Shown piece after piece: positions 46,167 to 53,950 of a stretch of DNA of 64,000 bases (position 1 is its first letter; each line of letters begins with the position of its first letter). The DNA is from Rhodobacter sp. 24-YEA-8 (GTDB lineage Bacteria > Pseudomonadota > Alphaproteobacteria > Rhodobacterales > Rhodobacteraceae), in assembly GCF_900105075.1 (NCBI RefSeq), contig NZ_FNSK01000001.1, forward strand, positions 2,059,001-2,123,000, in the 5' to 3' direction. A program made the position numbers and the translations under genes. The notes under the pieces were generated by a model. It was not told where the DNA came from. It worked only from the letters and a program-made list of their open reading frames with translations, and ran no database searches.

Positions 46167-46763
46167 ATGGCAAGCAATCGCGAGGCACGCAAAGAAGACC
46201 TGCGCGAGCGGCTGATCACAGTGACCTCCGCCCAGATCGCGACGCGCGGCCTTGCACATCTGAAGGCGCGCGAGATCACTGCCGAGGCCGGCTGTGCCCT
46301 CGGGGCGCTGTACACGGCCTTTGGCGATCTTGATGAGCTGGTGATGCGGGCCAATACCCGGACGCTGGCGGATTTGCGTGCCGCGCTGGAACCTGTCGGG
46401 GCCGATGCGCCACCGGTGGAACGGCTCCAGGCGCAGACGCGGGCCTATATCGCCTTTGCCTCGGACCGGCCGAAAGAATGGGCCGCGCTGTTTGAATTCC
46501 AGCTTGCGCCCGAAAAGCCCCTGCCCGACTGGATGCGCACAGAGCAGGAGGCGCTGATGGCACTGATCGCGCTGCCGCTGTCGCAGGTCTTCCCCGCGCT
46601 TGGCCAGGAGGCACTGATGATCCGGGTGCGGACCTTTTTCGGTGCGGTCCAGGGGGCGGTGCAACTTGCCTTGCAGGACAGGTTCATCGCCGTGCCGCGC
46701 GCACAGCTTGATGCCGAAATGTCGGATCTTGTTCTGGCGCTGTGTCGTGGCTTTCCGGCCTGA
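46167..46763 (+). CDS. TetR-family transcriptional regulator
   Basis: The 198-residue protein has a TetR helix-turn-helix at about 25-55 (LAHLKAREITAEAGCALGALYTAFGDLDELV) and a helical ligand domain of the TetR_C type with FASDRPKEWAALFEFQ. It probably represses itself and the divergent PspA-like gene through the three palindromes. The start MASNREARKE has GGAG seven bases upstream; an ATG at 46134 would place the start inside an operator and lacks a ribosome site. Confidence 0.87.
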   Translation: MASNREARKEDLRERLITVTSAQIATRGLAHLKAREITAEAGCALGALYTAFGDLDELVMRANTRTLADLRAALEPVGADAPPVERLQAQTRAYIAFASDRPKEWAALFEFQLAPEKPLPDWMRTEQEALMALIALPLSQVFPALGQEALMIRVRTFFGAVQGAVQLALQDRFIAVPRAQLDAEMSDLVLALCRGFPA

Positions 46764-46920
46764 GCCCGGTCGGGTCCGGGCGCCCCGGGGATCACGCCCC
46801 TGCCCCGGGACATCTTGTAACGCAGCCCGCCCCCCGATCCCTGGGCCGGGTTTTCCATTCTTGCCGATGCCGGCCCGGCAGAGCTAGCCTGGTGCAGTCA
46901 TCCCTTACCGGAGCCGTTCC

Positions 46921-48552
46921 ATGCGTGCCCTTCTTGCGGCCCTTCTGGCCACCACAGCCTTTCCCGCTTTTGCCGATACGATCACTGCCGGCAGCCAGAT
47001 CATCTCGGTCACTGTCTATCCCCAGGGCGCGAAAATCACCCGCGAGGTGACCTTCGAGAGCCCCTCTGCCGGGGCGCATGAGCTGCTGATCACCGATCTG
47101 CCGGCCGGTACCGAACCGGGTCTGATGCAACTGGCGGCGGCGGAGGGGATCTCGACCGGGGCCTTCTCACTGCGGAGCGACCGGCTTCCGCCCCGGGACG
47201 AGGCGCTGACCCCGGATCAGGAGGCTGCGAAAGCCACCGTTGAGGCGGCAGAGGCCGCGCTGCGCGCCGCCACTTCGGTCGTCGATGCCGGCAATGCCCG
47301 GATCCAGGCCGCAACTGCGCGTGCGGGCTACCTCGCCTCGATCAGCGGTCAGCCGCCCGAGGGCGCCACCGCCGAAACGCTGCGCGAATTCGCGAAAGTG
47401 ATCGGCGAGGAAACTCTCGCCGCCGCCGAGGAGGCCAGTGCCGCCCGTGCCGATCTCTGGCCCGCGCAAAAGGCCCTGGAAGAGGCGCAGAAGGCGCTGG
47501 CTGACGCCGAGGCCAGCTTTGCCGCCCTGCCATCGCGCGCACAGGATTACACGGTGCTTTCGGTCGGCTTTGAAAGCGCCGGGGCCGGAACCAGAACCAT
47601 CACCCTCTCGCATTATGTCGACGCGGCCAGCTGGCGGCCTTTCTACGATCTGCGCCTGACGCGCAAGGATGGCGGGGGCCTCACCATCGACCGCTCGGTG
47701 CTCGTGAGCCAGGAGACCGGCGAGGACTGGAGCGGGGTCGATCTGACGCTCTCCTCCTCGCGCCCCTCCGAGCAATCTGCCCCCTCGACGCTCTGGCCCT
47801 GGCAGCGCTGGATCGAAAAAGAACAGCCCCCCGCCCTCGAGCGCGCGCGCAATATGGGCGCGGCCGAGATGGATATGGTCATAGCCCCCGCGCTCGCCGC
47901 CGAGCCGGCGCCGATCAGCGCCAGTGCCGCCATGGAAGGCGATACCGTGGTCTATCATTACCCGCGCAAGGTCGATATCGCCGATGGGGTCGAAGATCTG
48001 CGCCTCTCGCTTGATCCGTTGCAGGCCGAACCCGGGATCTTCGCCCTTGCCGTTCCCTCCCGCGACCAAAGCGCCTTTGTCATGGCGAAATTCACCAACA
48101 GCTCCGGCGAGCCGCTGCTGCCCGGGGAGGCGCTTCTTTACCGCGAAGGGGTGCTGGTCGGCAGCACCAGCCTTGGCCTGATCCCCGCCGGCAAAGAAAC
48201 CGAAATTGCTTTCGGCGCGCTCGACAGCATCACGCTGAGCCGCGACATGCCGCAGCGCGACAGCGGCCAGACCGGCGTGTTCTCGACTTCGAACCAGCTG
48301 AGCGAGACCGCGATCCTCCGGATCGAAAACCTCGGATCCGAGAGCTGGCCGGTGAAGGTGATCGACCAGGTGCCCTATTCGGAACAGCAGGATCTGAGCG
48401 TGAAGACCACGATCTCGCCGCAACCGACGGTAACGGATGTCGAGGGGCAGCGCGGCATCATGGCCTGGGAGTTCGATCTTGAGGCCGGCGCAAAACAAGA
48501 GATCTCGCTGGGCTATACGATGAGCTGGCCCGACGGGATGGTTCTGCGCTGA
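46921..48552 (+). CDS. MuiA-like protein (DUF4140/DUF4139), exported
   Basis: The 543-residue protein has a signal peptide (MRALLAALLATTAFPAFA, cleavage near 18-19). A DUF4140-like beta domain follows (about 25-75), then a coiled-coil stretch (about 95-210, rich in Ala, Glu and Gln), then a DUF4139 beta domain (about 215-540) with YVDAASWRPFYDLRL and GEDWSGVDLTLSS. Members are called mucoidy inhibitor A homologs but their biochemistry is unknown. GGAG lies eight bases before the ATG. Its stop abuts the stop of convergent mnmD with no spacer. Confidence 0.82.
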   Translation: MRALLAALLATTAFPAFADTITAGSQIISVTVYPQGAKITREVTFESPSAGAHELLITDLPAGTEPGLMQLAAAEGISTGAFSLRSDRLPPRDEALTPDQEAAKATVEAAEAALRAATSVVDAGNARIQAATARAGYLASISGQPPEGATAETLREFAKVIGEETLAAAEEASAARADLWPAQKALEEAQKALADAEASFAALPSRAQDYTVLSVGFESAGAGTRTITLSHYVDAASWRPFYDLRLTRKDGGGLTIDRSVLVSQETGEDWSGVDLTLSSSRPSEQSAPSTLWPWQRWIEKEQPPALERARNMGAAEMDMVIAPALAAEPAPISASAAMEGDTVVYHYPRKVDIADGVEDLRLSLDPLQAEPGIFALAVPSRDQSAFVMAKFTNSSGEPLLPGEALLYREGVLVGSTSLGLIPAGKETEIAFGALDSITLSRDMPQRDSGQTGVFSTSNQLSETAILRIENLGSESWPVKVIDQVPYSEQQDLSVKTTISPQPTVTDVEGQRGIMAWEFDLEAGAKQEISLGYTMSWPDGMVLR

Positions 48553-49281
48553 TCAGCGCAAAACTCCCGCAGACATATGCCGCTTGCCCGCGAAACCGGG
48601 CAGGCGGCTGACCTCGAACCCGGCACCCGCAAGCGCGCGGCGCACATGGCCGGCCGCGGTATAAGTGGCGAAAGTGCCGCCCTTTGACGTGTGATGCGCG
48701 ACCTCGGCCATCAGCGTCTCGCCCCACATTTCCGGGTTTTTCGCCGGCGAGAACCCATCAAGGAACCAGGCATCGGCCCGCCCGGTCCAGGCCGGCAGCG
48801 TATCGCGCACATCGCCATGCACGATCTCGACCGCGATCCCCGGCAGCCGAAAGCGGGTTTCGCCCGCGCTCATCGCGGCAAGGAGCGGCGCTGAAATGGC
48901 GGCAGCTTCGGGGAAATGCCGCAGCGCGCGGGCCATATCCCCGACCGCCATCGGGAAGGCCTCGAATGTGGTATAATGCAAAAGGCCCGCGCCCTCGGGA
49001 TCCTGCTGCCTCCAGGCCAGCGCGAGGGTCAGAAGGTTCAGCCCGGTGCCGAAACCCAGTTCGGCGATGCGGAACCCGTCTTGCAGCCGCGCCGGCAGAT
49101 CATTGCCGCCAAGAAAGACATGGCGCGTCTCCTCCAGCCCGCCCTTCAGACTGAAATAGGGATCGTCAAATCTGGTGGCGACAGGTATCGCATCCTCGAG
49201 CCAGCTGAGGCTGGCGGTCTCGGACCTGACGGCTTTGGGCAGTCCGGCTTCGGAAAATTCGGGTTCGGGAATCTCGGGCAT
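48553..49281 (-). CDS. mnmD: tRNA (5-methylaminomethyl-2-thiouridine) methyltransferase domain protein (MnmD)
   Basis: The 242-residue protein matches the N-terminal methyltransferase half of MnmC, which completes mnm5s2U at the tRNA wobble base. Motifs are FRIAELGFGTGLNLLTLALAW for S-adenosylmethionine, LLHYTTFEAFPM, WFLDGFSPAKNPEMW and TYTAAGHVRRALAGAGFEV. In E. coli this is fused to an FAD domain; here that half is the separate divergent gene 44 bases away. AGGTGAG precedes the start. Confidence 0.88.
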   Translation of the reverse strand: MPEIPEPEFSEAGLPKAVRSETASLSWLEDAIPVATRFDDPYFSLKGGLEETRHVFLGGNDLPARLQDGFRIAELGFGTGLNLLTLALAWRQQDPEGAGLLHYTTFEAFPMAVGDMARALRHFPEAAAISAPLLAAMSAGETRFRLPGIAVEIVHGDVRDTLPAWTGRADAWFLDGFSPAKNPEMWGETLMAEVAHHTSKGGTFATYTAAGHVRRALAGAGFEVSRLPGFAGKRHMSAGVLR

Positions 49282-49325
49282 GGCTCACCTGACGGGTTGA
49301 TGCCCCATGCGACAGCGGAGGCGGG

Positions 49326-50411
49326 ATGGCAAGCGTCGATGTGACGGTCTGCGGCGCAGGGATCTTCGGGCTGAGCACAGCCTGGGCGCTGGCAAAGCGT
49401 GGCGCAAGAGTGCGGGTGATCGAGACGCGCGCCATCGGTGCCGGCGCCTCGGGCGGCCTGGTCGGCGCCCTGGCACCACATGCGCCAGAGGCCTGGAATG
49501 AGATGAAGGCGTTGCAGTTTCGCAGCCTGACCATGGCTGCGGCCTGGTGGGACGAGGTGCATCACGCTGGCGGGGCCGACCCGCTTTACCTGCGCGCGGG
49601 CCGGTTGCAACCCCTGGCCGACAGTGCCGCGCTTGAACTTGCACGGGCGCGGGAGACAGCCGCGCGCGACCTCTGGCAAGGTGCTGCCGAATGGCGGGTG
49701 ATCCCGGCCACGGGCGCGCCCTGGGAGCCCGCCTCCCCCAGCGGCTGGCTGATCTCGGATACGCTGACAGCCCGGATTTCTCCCCGCCAGGCGCTCGCCT
49801 CGCTCGCGCAGGCGCTGCGCGCCAGGGGGGGGACGATCGGGCAGGAAGGGACAGACGGCCCCGGCCTGGTGGTTCACGCGACAGGATATGAGGGGCTCGC
49901 AGAGCTTTCTGCCCATTTCGGCCGCAAGCTGGGCGCCGGCGTGAAAGGACAGGCGGTGCTCTTGCGCCATGACGCGCGGGAAGCGCCGCAGATCTATGCG
50001 CCCGGGCTCCATATCGTTGCACATGGTGACGGGACAGTGGCCGTCGGATCAACCAGCGAGAGCACCTGGGAGACGCCCGGGCCCGATGCCCAGGCAGAAA
50101 CACTGATCACGCGCGCGCGCGAAGTGCTGCCGGTGCTGCACGGGGCCGAGGTTCTGGAACGCTGGGCTGGCATCCGCCCGCGCGCGAAAAGCCGTTCGCC
50201 TGTGATCGGGGCCTGGCCCGGCCGGCCGGGGCATTTCATCGCGAATGGCGGGTTCAAAACCGGCTTTGGCATGGCGCCGGTCTGTGCAGAGCTGCTCGCG
50301 GACCTTATAGTCGAAGGACGCGACATGATTCCGGCGGCATTTCTTCCGGCGACCTTGCTCCAGGGGGCACTGCCCCCTCGCCGCTTTGCGGCTCACCCCC
50401 GGGATATTTAA
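49326..50411 (+). CDS. FAD-dependent oxidoreductase (DAO family), resembling the MnmC C-terminal half
   Basis: The 361-residue protein starts with the dinucleotide motif VCGAGIFGLSTAWALAKRG. It has the DAO-family GASGGLVGALAPHAPE segment and a C-terminal ERWAGIRPRAKSRSPVIG and FIANGGFKTGFGMAP. The MnmC FAD domain removes the carboxymethyl group of cmnm5s2U, and the divergent mnmD supports this role. The last 20 or so residues are encoded by repeat copy C, which also supplies the TAA stop. GGAGG precedes the ATG. Confidence 0.78.
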   Translation: MASVDVTVCGAGIFGLSTAWALAKRGARVRVIETRAIGAGASGGLVGALAPHAPEAWNEMKALQFRSLTMAAAWWDEVHHAGGADPLYLRAGRLQPLADSAALELARARETAARDLWQGAAEWRVIPATGAPWEPASPSGWLISDTLTARISPRQALASLAQALRARGGTIGQEGTDGPGLVVHATGYEGLAELSAHFGRKLGAGVKGQAVLLRHDAREAPQIYAPGLHIVAHGDGTVAVGSTSESTWETPGPDAQAETLITRAREVLPVLHGAEVLERWAGIRPRAKSRSPVIGAWPGRPGHFIANGGFKTGFGMAPVCAELLADLIVEGRDMIPAAFLPATLLQGALPPRRFAAHPRDI

Positions 50412-50468
50412 GGACAGATGAAAACCCTTAGCTGACTTCATCTGTCCTTAAATATCCCCGCCGGAGGC
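50361..50468. repeat. Dispersed repeat, copy C (complete, with 22-base inverted arms)
   Basis: A GC-rich small stem (AGGGGGCA-C-TGCCCCCT) leads into CCCCCGGGATATTTAAGG. Perfect inverted arms lie at 50401-50422 and 50437-50458, and the element ends in CCGCCGGAGGC. It overlaps the end of the FAD oxidoreductase gene. Confidence 0.85.
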
Positions 50469-50469
50469 A

Positions 50470-50496
50470 AAGACCGGCCCTGGGGCCGGTCTTCAG
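50470..50496. terminator. Terminator-like hairpin between FAD oxidoreductase and aldehyde dehydrogenase genes
   Basis: AAGACCGGCCC (50470-50480) pairs with GGGCCGGTCTT (50483-50493). T tracts are short on both sides, so strength is moderate. Confidence 0.65.
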
Positions 50497-50502
50497 TTTC
50501 GA

Positions 50503-51948
50503 TCAGCCAGCCGAGAAATCGTAGCCAGAAATCGCCTTCGGCTCGAGGAATTCCTCAAGGCCCCAGATGCCGCCTTCACGGGCCCGGCCCGATTGCTTCA
50601 CGCCGCCAAAGAAGACGCCCGCGCCGCGTGACTTTCCATTCATCTCGACCATGCCGGAGACCAGCGCGCGGCCAAGCCGGTTCGCGCGGCTCTGATCTTC
50701 GGTCTGGACGTAATTGGTCAGCCCGTAAGGCGTGTCATTGGCGATGGCGACTGCCTCTTCCTCGCTGTCAAACGGGATGATCGCCATAACCGGCCCAAAG
50801 ATCTCTTCGCGCTCGATGGTCATGCCCGGCTTCACATCGGCAAAGACCGTCGGTTTCACATAGAAACCACGGTTGAACCCTTCCGGCAGATCCGGCCCGC
50901 CTGCGACGAGCCGGGCGCCCTCTTCGATGCCTTTGCGGATATAGGCCTGGATCTGATCCCATTGCCGTTTGTTCACCACCGGGCCGATATGCGGCCCCGG
51001 CTGATCCGCCGGGCCGACCGAAATTGCATTGGCCAGTTCCGCCGCCTCCGCCACAACCCTGTCATAAACCGGGCGCTCGACCAGAAGGCGCGAGGGTGCG
51101 TTGCAGCTTTGCCCGGTATTTTCCATCATCCGCGCCACCGACCAGCGCACCGCATCCGGGCGCGCGTCGGCAAACAGCAGATTGGCGCCTTTGCCCCCCA
51201 GTTCCAGCGTGACACGTTTCAGCGTCTCGGCCGCCGTTTTCGAGATCGCCCGACCGGCGCGGGTCGAGCCGGTAAACGAGATCATCTCGACATCCGGATG
51301 CGAGGAAAGCTGCGATCCGACCCCGGCGCCGTCCCCGTTCACAAGGTTGAACACGCCGGCCGGGATCCCCGCTGCATGGCAGAATTCTGCAAACATCATC
51401 GCATCGAGCGGTGCCTCTTCCGAGGGTTTGAGCACACAGGTGCAGCCCGCCAGCATCGCCGGAATGGCCTTCAGTGCGATCTGGTTCACCGGCCAGTTCC
51501 AGGGGGTGATCAGCCCCACGACACCGATCGGCTCCAGCGCGATGGCCGCGCCCGGCGCGCGATCGCCCAACGGGCGGATCCATTCGATATGCTCAAAGGC
51601 GCGCAGGAAATTCGTGGTATGCCAGGGCAGGCAGGGCGCCTGTTCTTCCAGCGCGAAATCAATCGGCGCCCCCATTTCCATCGCGATCACTTCGGCGAAT
51701 TCCTGCTTTCTCGCCTCATACTGGTCGAGAATGGCCGCCACCAGCCGCGCCCGTTCTGCCGGGGGCGTTGCGCGCCAGGCCGGCAAGGCCGCCTTGGCCG
51801 CGGCAACCGCACGGTCGGTATCGCTCTGATCCCCCAGCGAGATCACCGCGCAGGGCTCTTCATTCGACGGGTTGATGACCTGGTAATCGCGGGGTTTCGC
51901 AGGGGCAATCCAGGCGCCATTGATGTAGAAGTCGCGTTTCGTGAGCAT
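50503..51948 (-). CDS. NAD(P)-dependent aldehyde dehydrogenase
   Basis: The 481-residue enzyme oxidises an aldehyde to the acid. Motifs are LITPWNWPVNQIALKAIPAML and CVLKPSEEAP for cofactor binding, FTGSTRAGRAI, the catalytic Glu in LELGGKGANLLF, the nucleophile Cys in NTGQSCNAPSRLLV, and EEIFGPVMAIIPF near the end. The substrate is unknown. The start MLTKRDFYINGAW has GAGG seven bases upstream, and the open frame beyond it has no support. Confidence 0.93.
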   Translation of the reverse strand: MLTKRDFYINGAWIAPAKPRDYQVINPSNEEPCAVISLGDQSDTDRAVAAAKAALPAWRATPPAERARLVAAILDQYEARKQEFAEVIAMEMGAPIDFALEEQAPCLPWHTTNFLRAFEHIEWIRPLGDRAPGAAIALEPIGVVGLITPWNWPVNQIALKAIPAMLAGCTCVLKPSEEAPLDAMMFAEFCHAAGIPAGVFNLVNGDGAGVGSQLSSHPDVEMISFTGSTRAGRAISKTAAETLKRVTLELGGKGANLLFADARPDAVRWSVARMMENTGQSCNAPSRLLVERPVYDRVVAEAAELANAISVGPADQPGPHIGPVVNKRQWDQIQAYIRKGIEEGARLVAGGPDLPEGFNRGFYVKPTVFADVKPGMTIEREEIFGPVMAIIPFDSEEEAVAIANDTPYGLTNYVQTEDQSRANRLGRALVSGMVEMNGKSRGAGVFFGGVKQSGRAREGGIWGLEEFLEPKAISGYDFSAG

Positions 51949-52243
51949 ATCCGGCCTCGGTTCTGGGTGTGGCAGGTTTCGGGCGCGCCATGATGGCAGG
52001 CCCGAAAGCATTTGATCAAAAATAGCGCTTTCCCGGGCCTGGACGCAAGCCTGCTCTCCCCCCTGAACCACCATTCCCGGGGAAGAGTGCCGCTGGTGAA
52101 ACCGGCGAGACACCAAAATCTTTCCGCATTCTGCGGCCCGGTCAGGAAAGCTGTTCTAATTTACCGCGATCCCCACCTGGGGGGATGAAATATTCTCCCA
52201 CAAAGCGTAAATCTGGCGCAGGAAATTCCCGAGGAGTGCTTCC

Positions 52244-52900
52244 ATGTCCGTCCGCATCAACGATATCGCCCCAGATTTCACCGCCGACACCACCGCCGGC
52301 ACCATCAGCTTCCACGACTGGCTCGGGGACAGCTACGGCATCATCTTCAGCCATCCGCGCGATTTCACCCCGGTTTGCACCACCGAATTCGCCGCCGTTG
52401 CCCGCCTGATCCCGGAATGGAAAAAACGCGGCATCAAGGTGATCGGCCTTTCGGTCGATGGCAAAGCCGATCATGAGAAATGGAAGCGCGATATCGAGGC
52501 ATTCGGCGGCGCGCCGGCCGATTTCCCGATCATCGACGATACCAGCCTTGCCGTGTCCAAAGCCTATGACCTGCTGCCGGCCGATTACTACATCCCGACC
52601 GACGGCCGCACTCCGGCCCATACCGCAACCGTGCGCGCGGTCTATTTCATCGGGCCGGACAAGAAGGTCCGCTTCACGATCTATTACCCGATGTCGGTCG
52701 GCCGCAACTTCGCCGAGATCCTGCGCGCGGTCGACGCGGTTCTGCTCACCGATGGCAAGCCGCTCGCGACCCCGGCCGACTGGGTTCCCGGCCAGGACGT
52801 GATCGTAGCCCTCAGCCTGAACAACGACCAGGCTGCCGAGAAATATGGCGAGCTCGATATCAAACTGCCTTATCTGCGTTTCGCGAAACAGCCGGGCTGA
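52244..52900 (+). CDS. 1-Cys peroxiredoxin (Prx6 type)
   Basis: The 218-residue protein reduces peroxides through Cys45 in HPRDFTPVCTTEF, its only cysteine, so it is a true 1-Cys enzyme needing an outside reductant. The length, the PADYYIPTDGRT segment and the long C-terminal domain (YYPMSVGRNFAEILR, LPYLRFAKQPG) are those of the Prx6 group. GAGGAG lies eight bases before the ATG. The 295 bases upstream hold a hairpin-rich leader but no gene. A terminator follows. Confidence 0.92.
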   Translation: MSVRINDIAPDFTADTTAGTISFHDWLGDSYGIIFSHPRDFTPVCTTEFAAVARLIPEWKKRGIKVIGLSVDGKADHEKWKRDIEAFGGAPADFPIIDDTSLAVSKAYDLLPADYYIPTDGRTPAHTATVRAVYFIGPDKKVRFTIYYPMSVGRNFAEILRAVDAVLLTDGKPLATPADWVPGQDVIVALSLNNDQAAEKYGELDIKLPYLRFAKQPG

Positions 52901-52936
52901 GGCGCCCCGGCTGCCAAAAGCGACAGGCATAAACAA

Positions 52937-52966
52937 CAAAGGGGAGGCACGCTGCCTCCCCTTTTC
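52937..52966. terminator. Bidirectional terminator between peroxiredoxin and CHAP lipoprotein genes
   Basis: A 12-base-pair stem around GGGGAGGCA (52938-52949 with 52953-52964), loop CGC, flanked by A and T residues. Confidence 0.87.
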
Positions 52967-53016
52967 AATTTGATTTACCGGTTGAACGATGCAGGATCGA
53001 CGATCCCGGAACGGTC

Positions 53017-53571
53017 TCAGTTCGGATAGATAAAGCCGTTGACCGGATAGGAAGACAATCCCATCTCGCCCGCAACGCGCTCGACCTTGACATCGCTCCA
53101 GTCGTTTTTCCGAGAAATATCAACAACTTTCATATCCATCTGGACTTTGTTTTTGACCCAGTTGGCATGATTGATGCGGATCTCGCGTTCGGAAATCACT
53201 TCCGAGACCACAGCGATATGGCCGCGCGACATTTTCCGCGTTGCCGAAAAAGCCATCACAGCGCCCGGGCGGGGCTGGTTGCCACGGGCATATTGGCCGG
53301 CGGCAGCATTCCACCAGGTTTTCGCATCGCCGCGCAGGTCGACACCGCTCGCGGTGCGGGCAAAGGGCACACACCAGACGCGCTGCCCCTTCGACTGCTT
53401 CTGCTTTGCCTCCAGCAGCGCCATCGCCTGACGCCCCGAATCAACGCTGCCAAAAATCGAGCTGTCCGGTCCTTCCGGCGCAATATCGCGGCCCATACAG
53501 GCGCTCAGCGTCAGAGCGGCACAAAGCACGGCCATGCTCCGGAGAAGCGGTTTTGCAGCGGTGAAAATCAT
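53017..53571 (-). CDS. CHAP-domain lipoprotein
   Basis: The 184-residue protein has a lipoprotein signal with lipobox LSAC, so Cys25 is the likely lipid anchor. A CHAP (amidase/peptidase) domain follows, with the catalytic Cys in VWCVPFAR (about residue 67), the region WWNAAAGQYARGNQPRPGAVMAF, and the His in SRGHIAVVSEV. CHAP proteins cut peptidoglycan stem peptides. The upstream frame is open for 52 codons without a better start. It stands alone, convergent with the peroxiredoxin gene. Confidence 0.8.
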   Translation of the reverse strand: MIFTAAKPLLRSMAVLCAALTLSACMGRDIAPEGPDSSIFGSVDSGRQAMALLEAKQKQSKGQRVWCVPFARTASGVDLRGDAKTWWNAAAGQYARGNQPRPGAVMAFSATRKMSRGHIAVVSEVISEREIRINHANWVKNKVQMDMKVVDISRKNDWSDVKVERVAGEMGLSSYPVNGFIYPN

Positions 53572-53950
53572 GTGGTCCCGTTCCGGCGTCGTCTTGTTGA
53601 TCTGCTCATGGCCCGGTCTGTGCCGGGCTGTTGCAGAACAAAGCCGGGGAACCAGATTTGAATCAAGTTTTTGTTTCGACATATTTCGGCGATTGGCGGA
53701 TCTTTGCCAGGCGCCGCAATGCGGCAAGCAGAAAGTAGCGCCAATTCAGCCAGTTCCGGCCCGAAAAACCCTAAAATGTGTCCGCAAGCGTCTTTCCGAC
53801 CATGCATTTCACCGATCAGGCCCCTTTTCTGCCGATCACGAAAAGCCTGCAATGTGCCTGTTTCTGCATTGCAGCATCGCCCATTCTGGCCGTCACATAT
53901 GAAAAAGGGGGGCATCAGCCCCCCCGATTCCTCCGCCCTGTCAGCCGCTG
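53572..53950. other. Intergenic region between CHAP lipoprotein and lldD-like genes
   Basis: No gene is supported in this 379-base gap. It should contain the promoter of the minus-strand CHAP gene on its left and ends with the terminator of the right-hand operon. Confidence 0.5.
53901..53926 (-). terminator. Terminator of the CoA-transferase/ABC/lldD operon
   Basis: On the minus strand GGGGGGC-TGATG-GCCCCCC-type stem (53917-53923 with 53906-53912) is followed by TTTTTC, 25 bases beyond the lldD-like stop. Confidence 0.88.
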
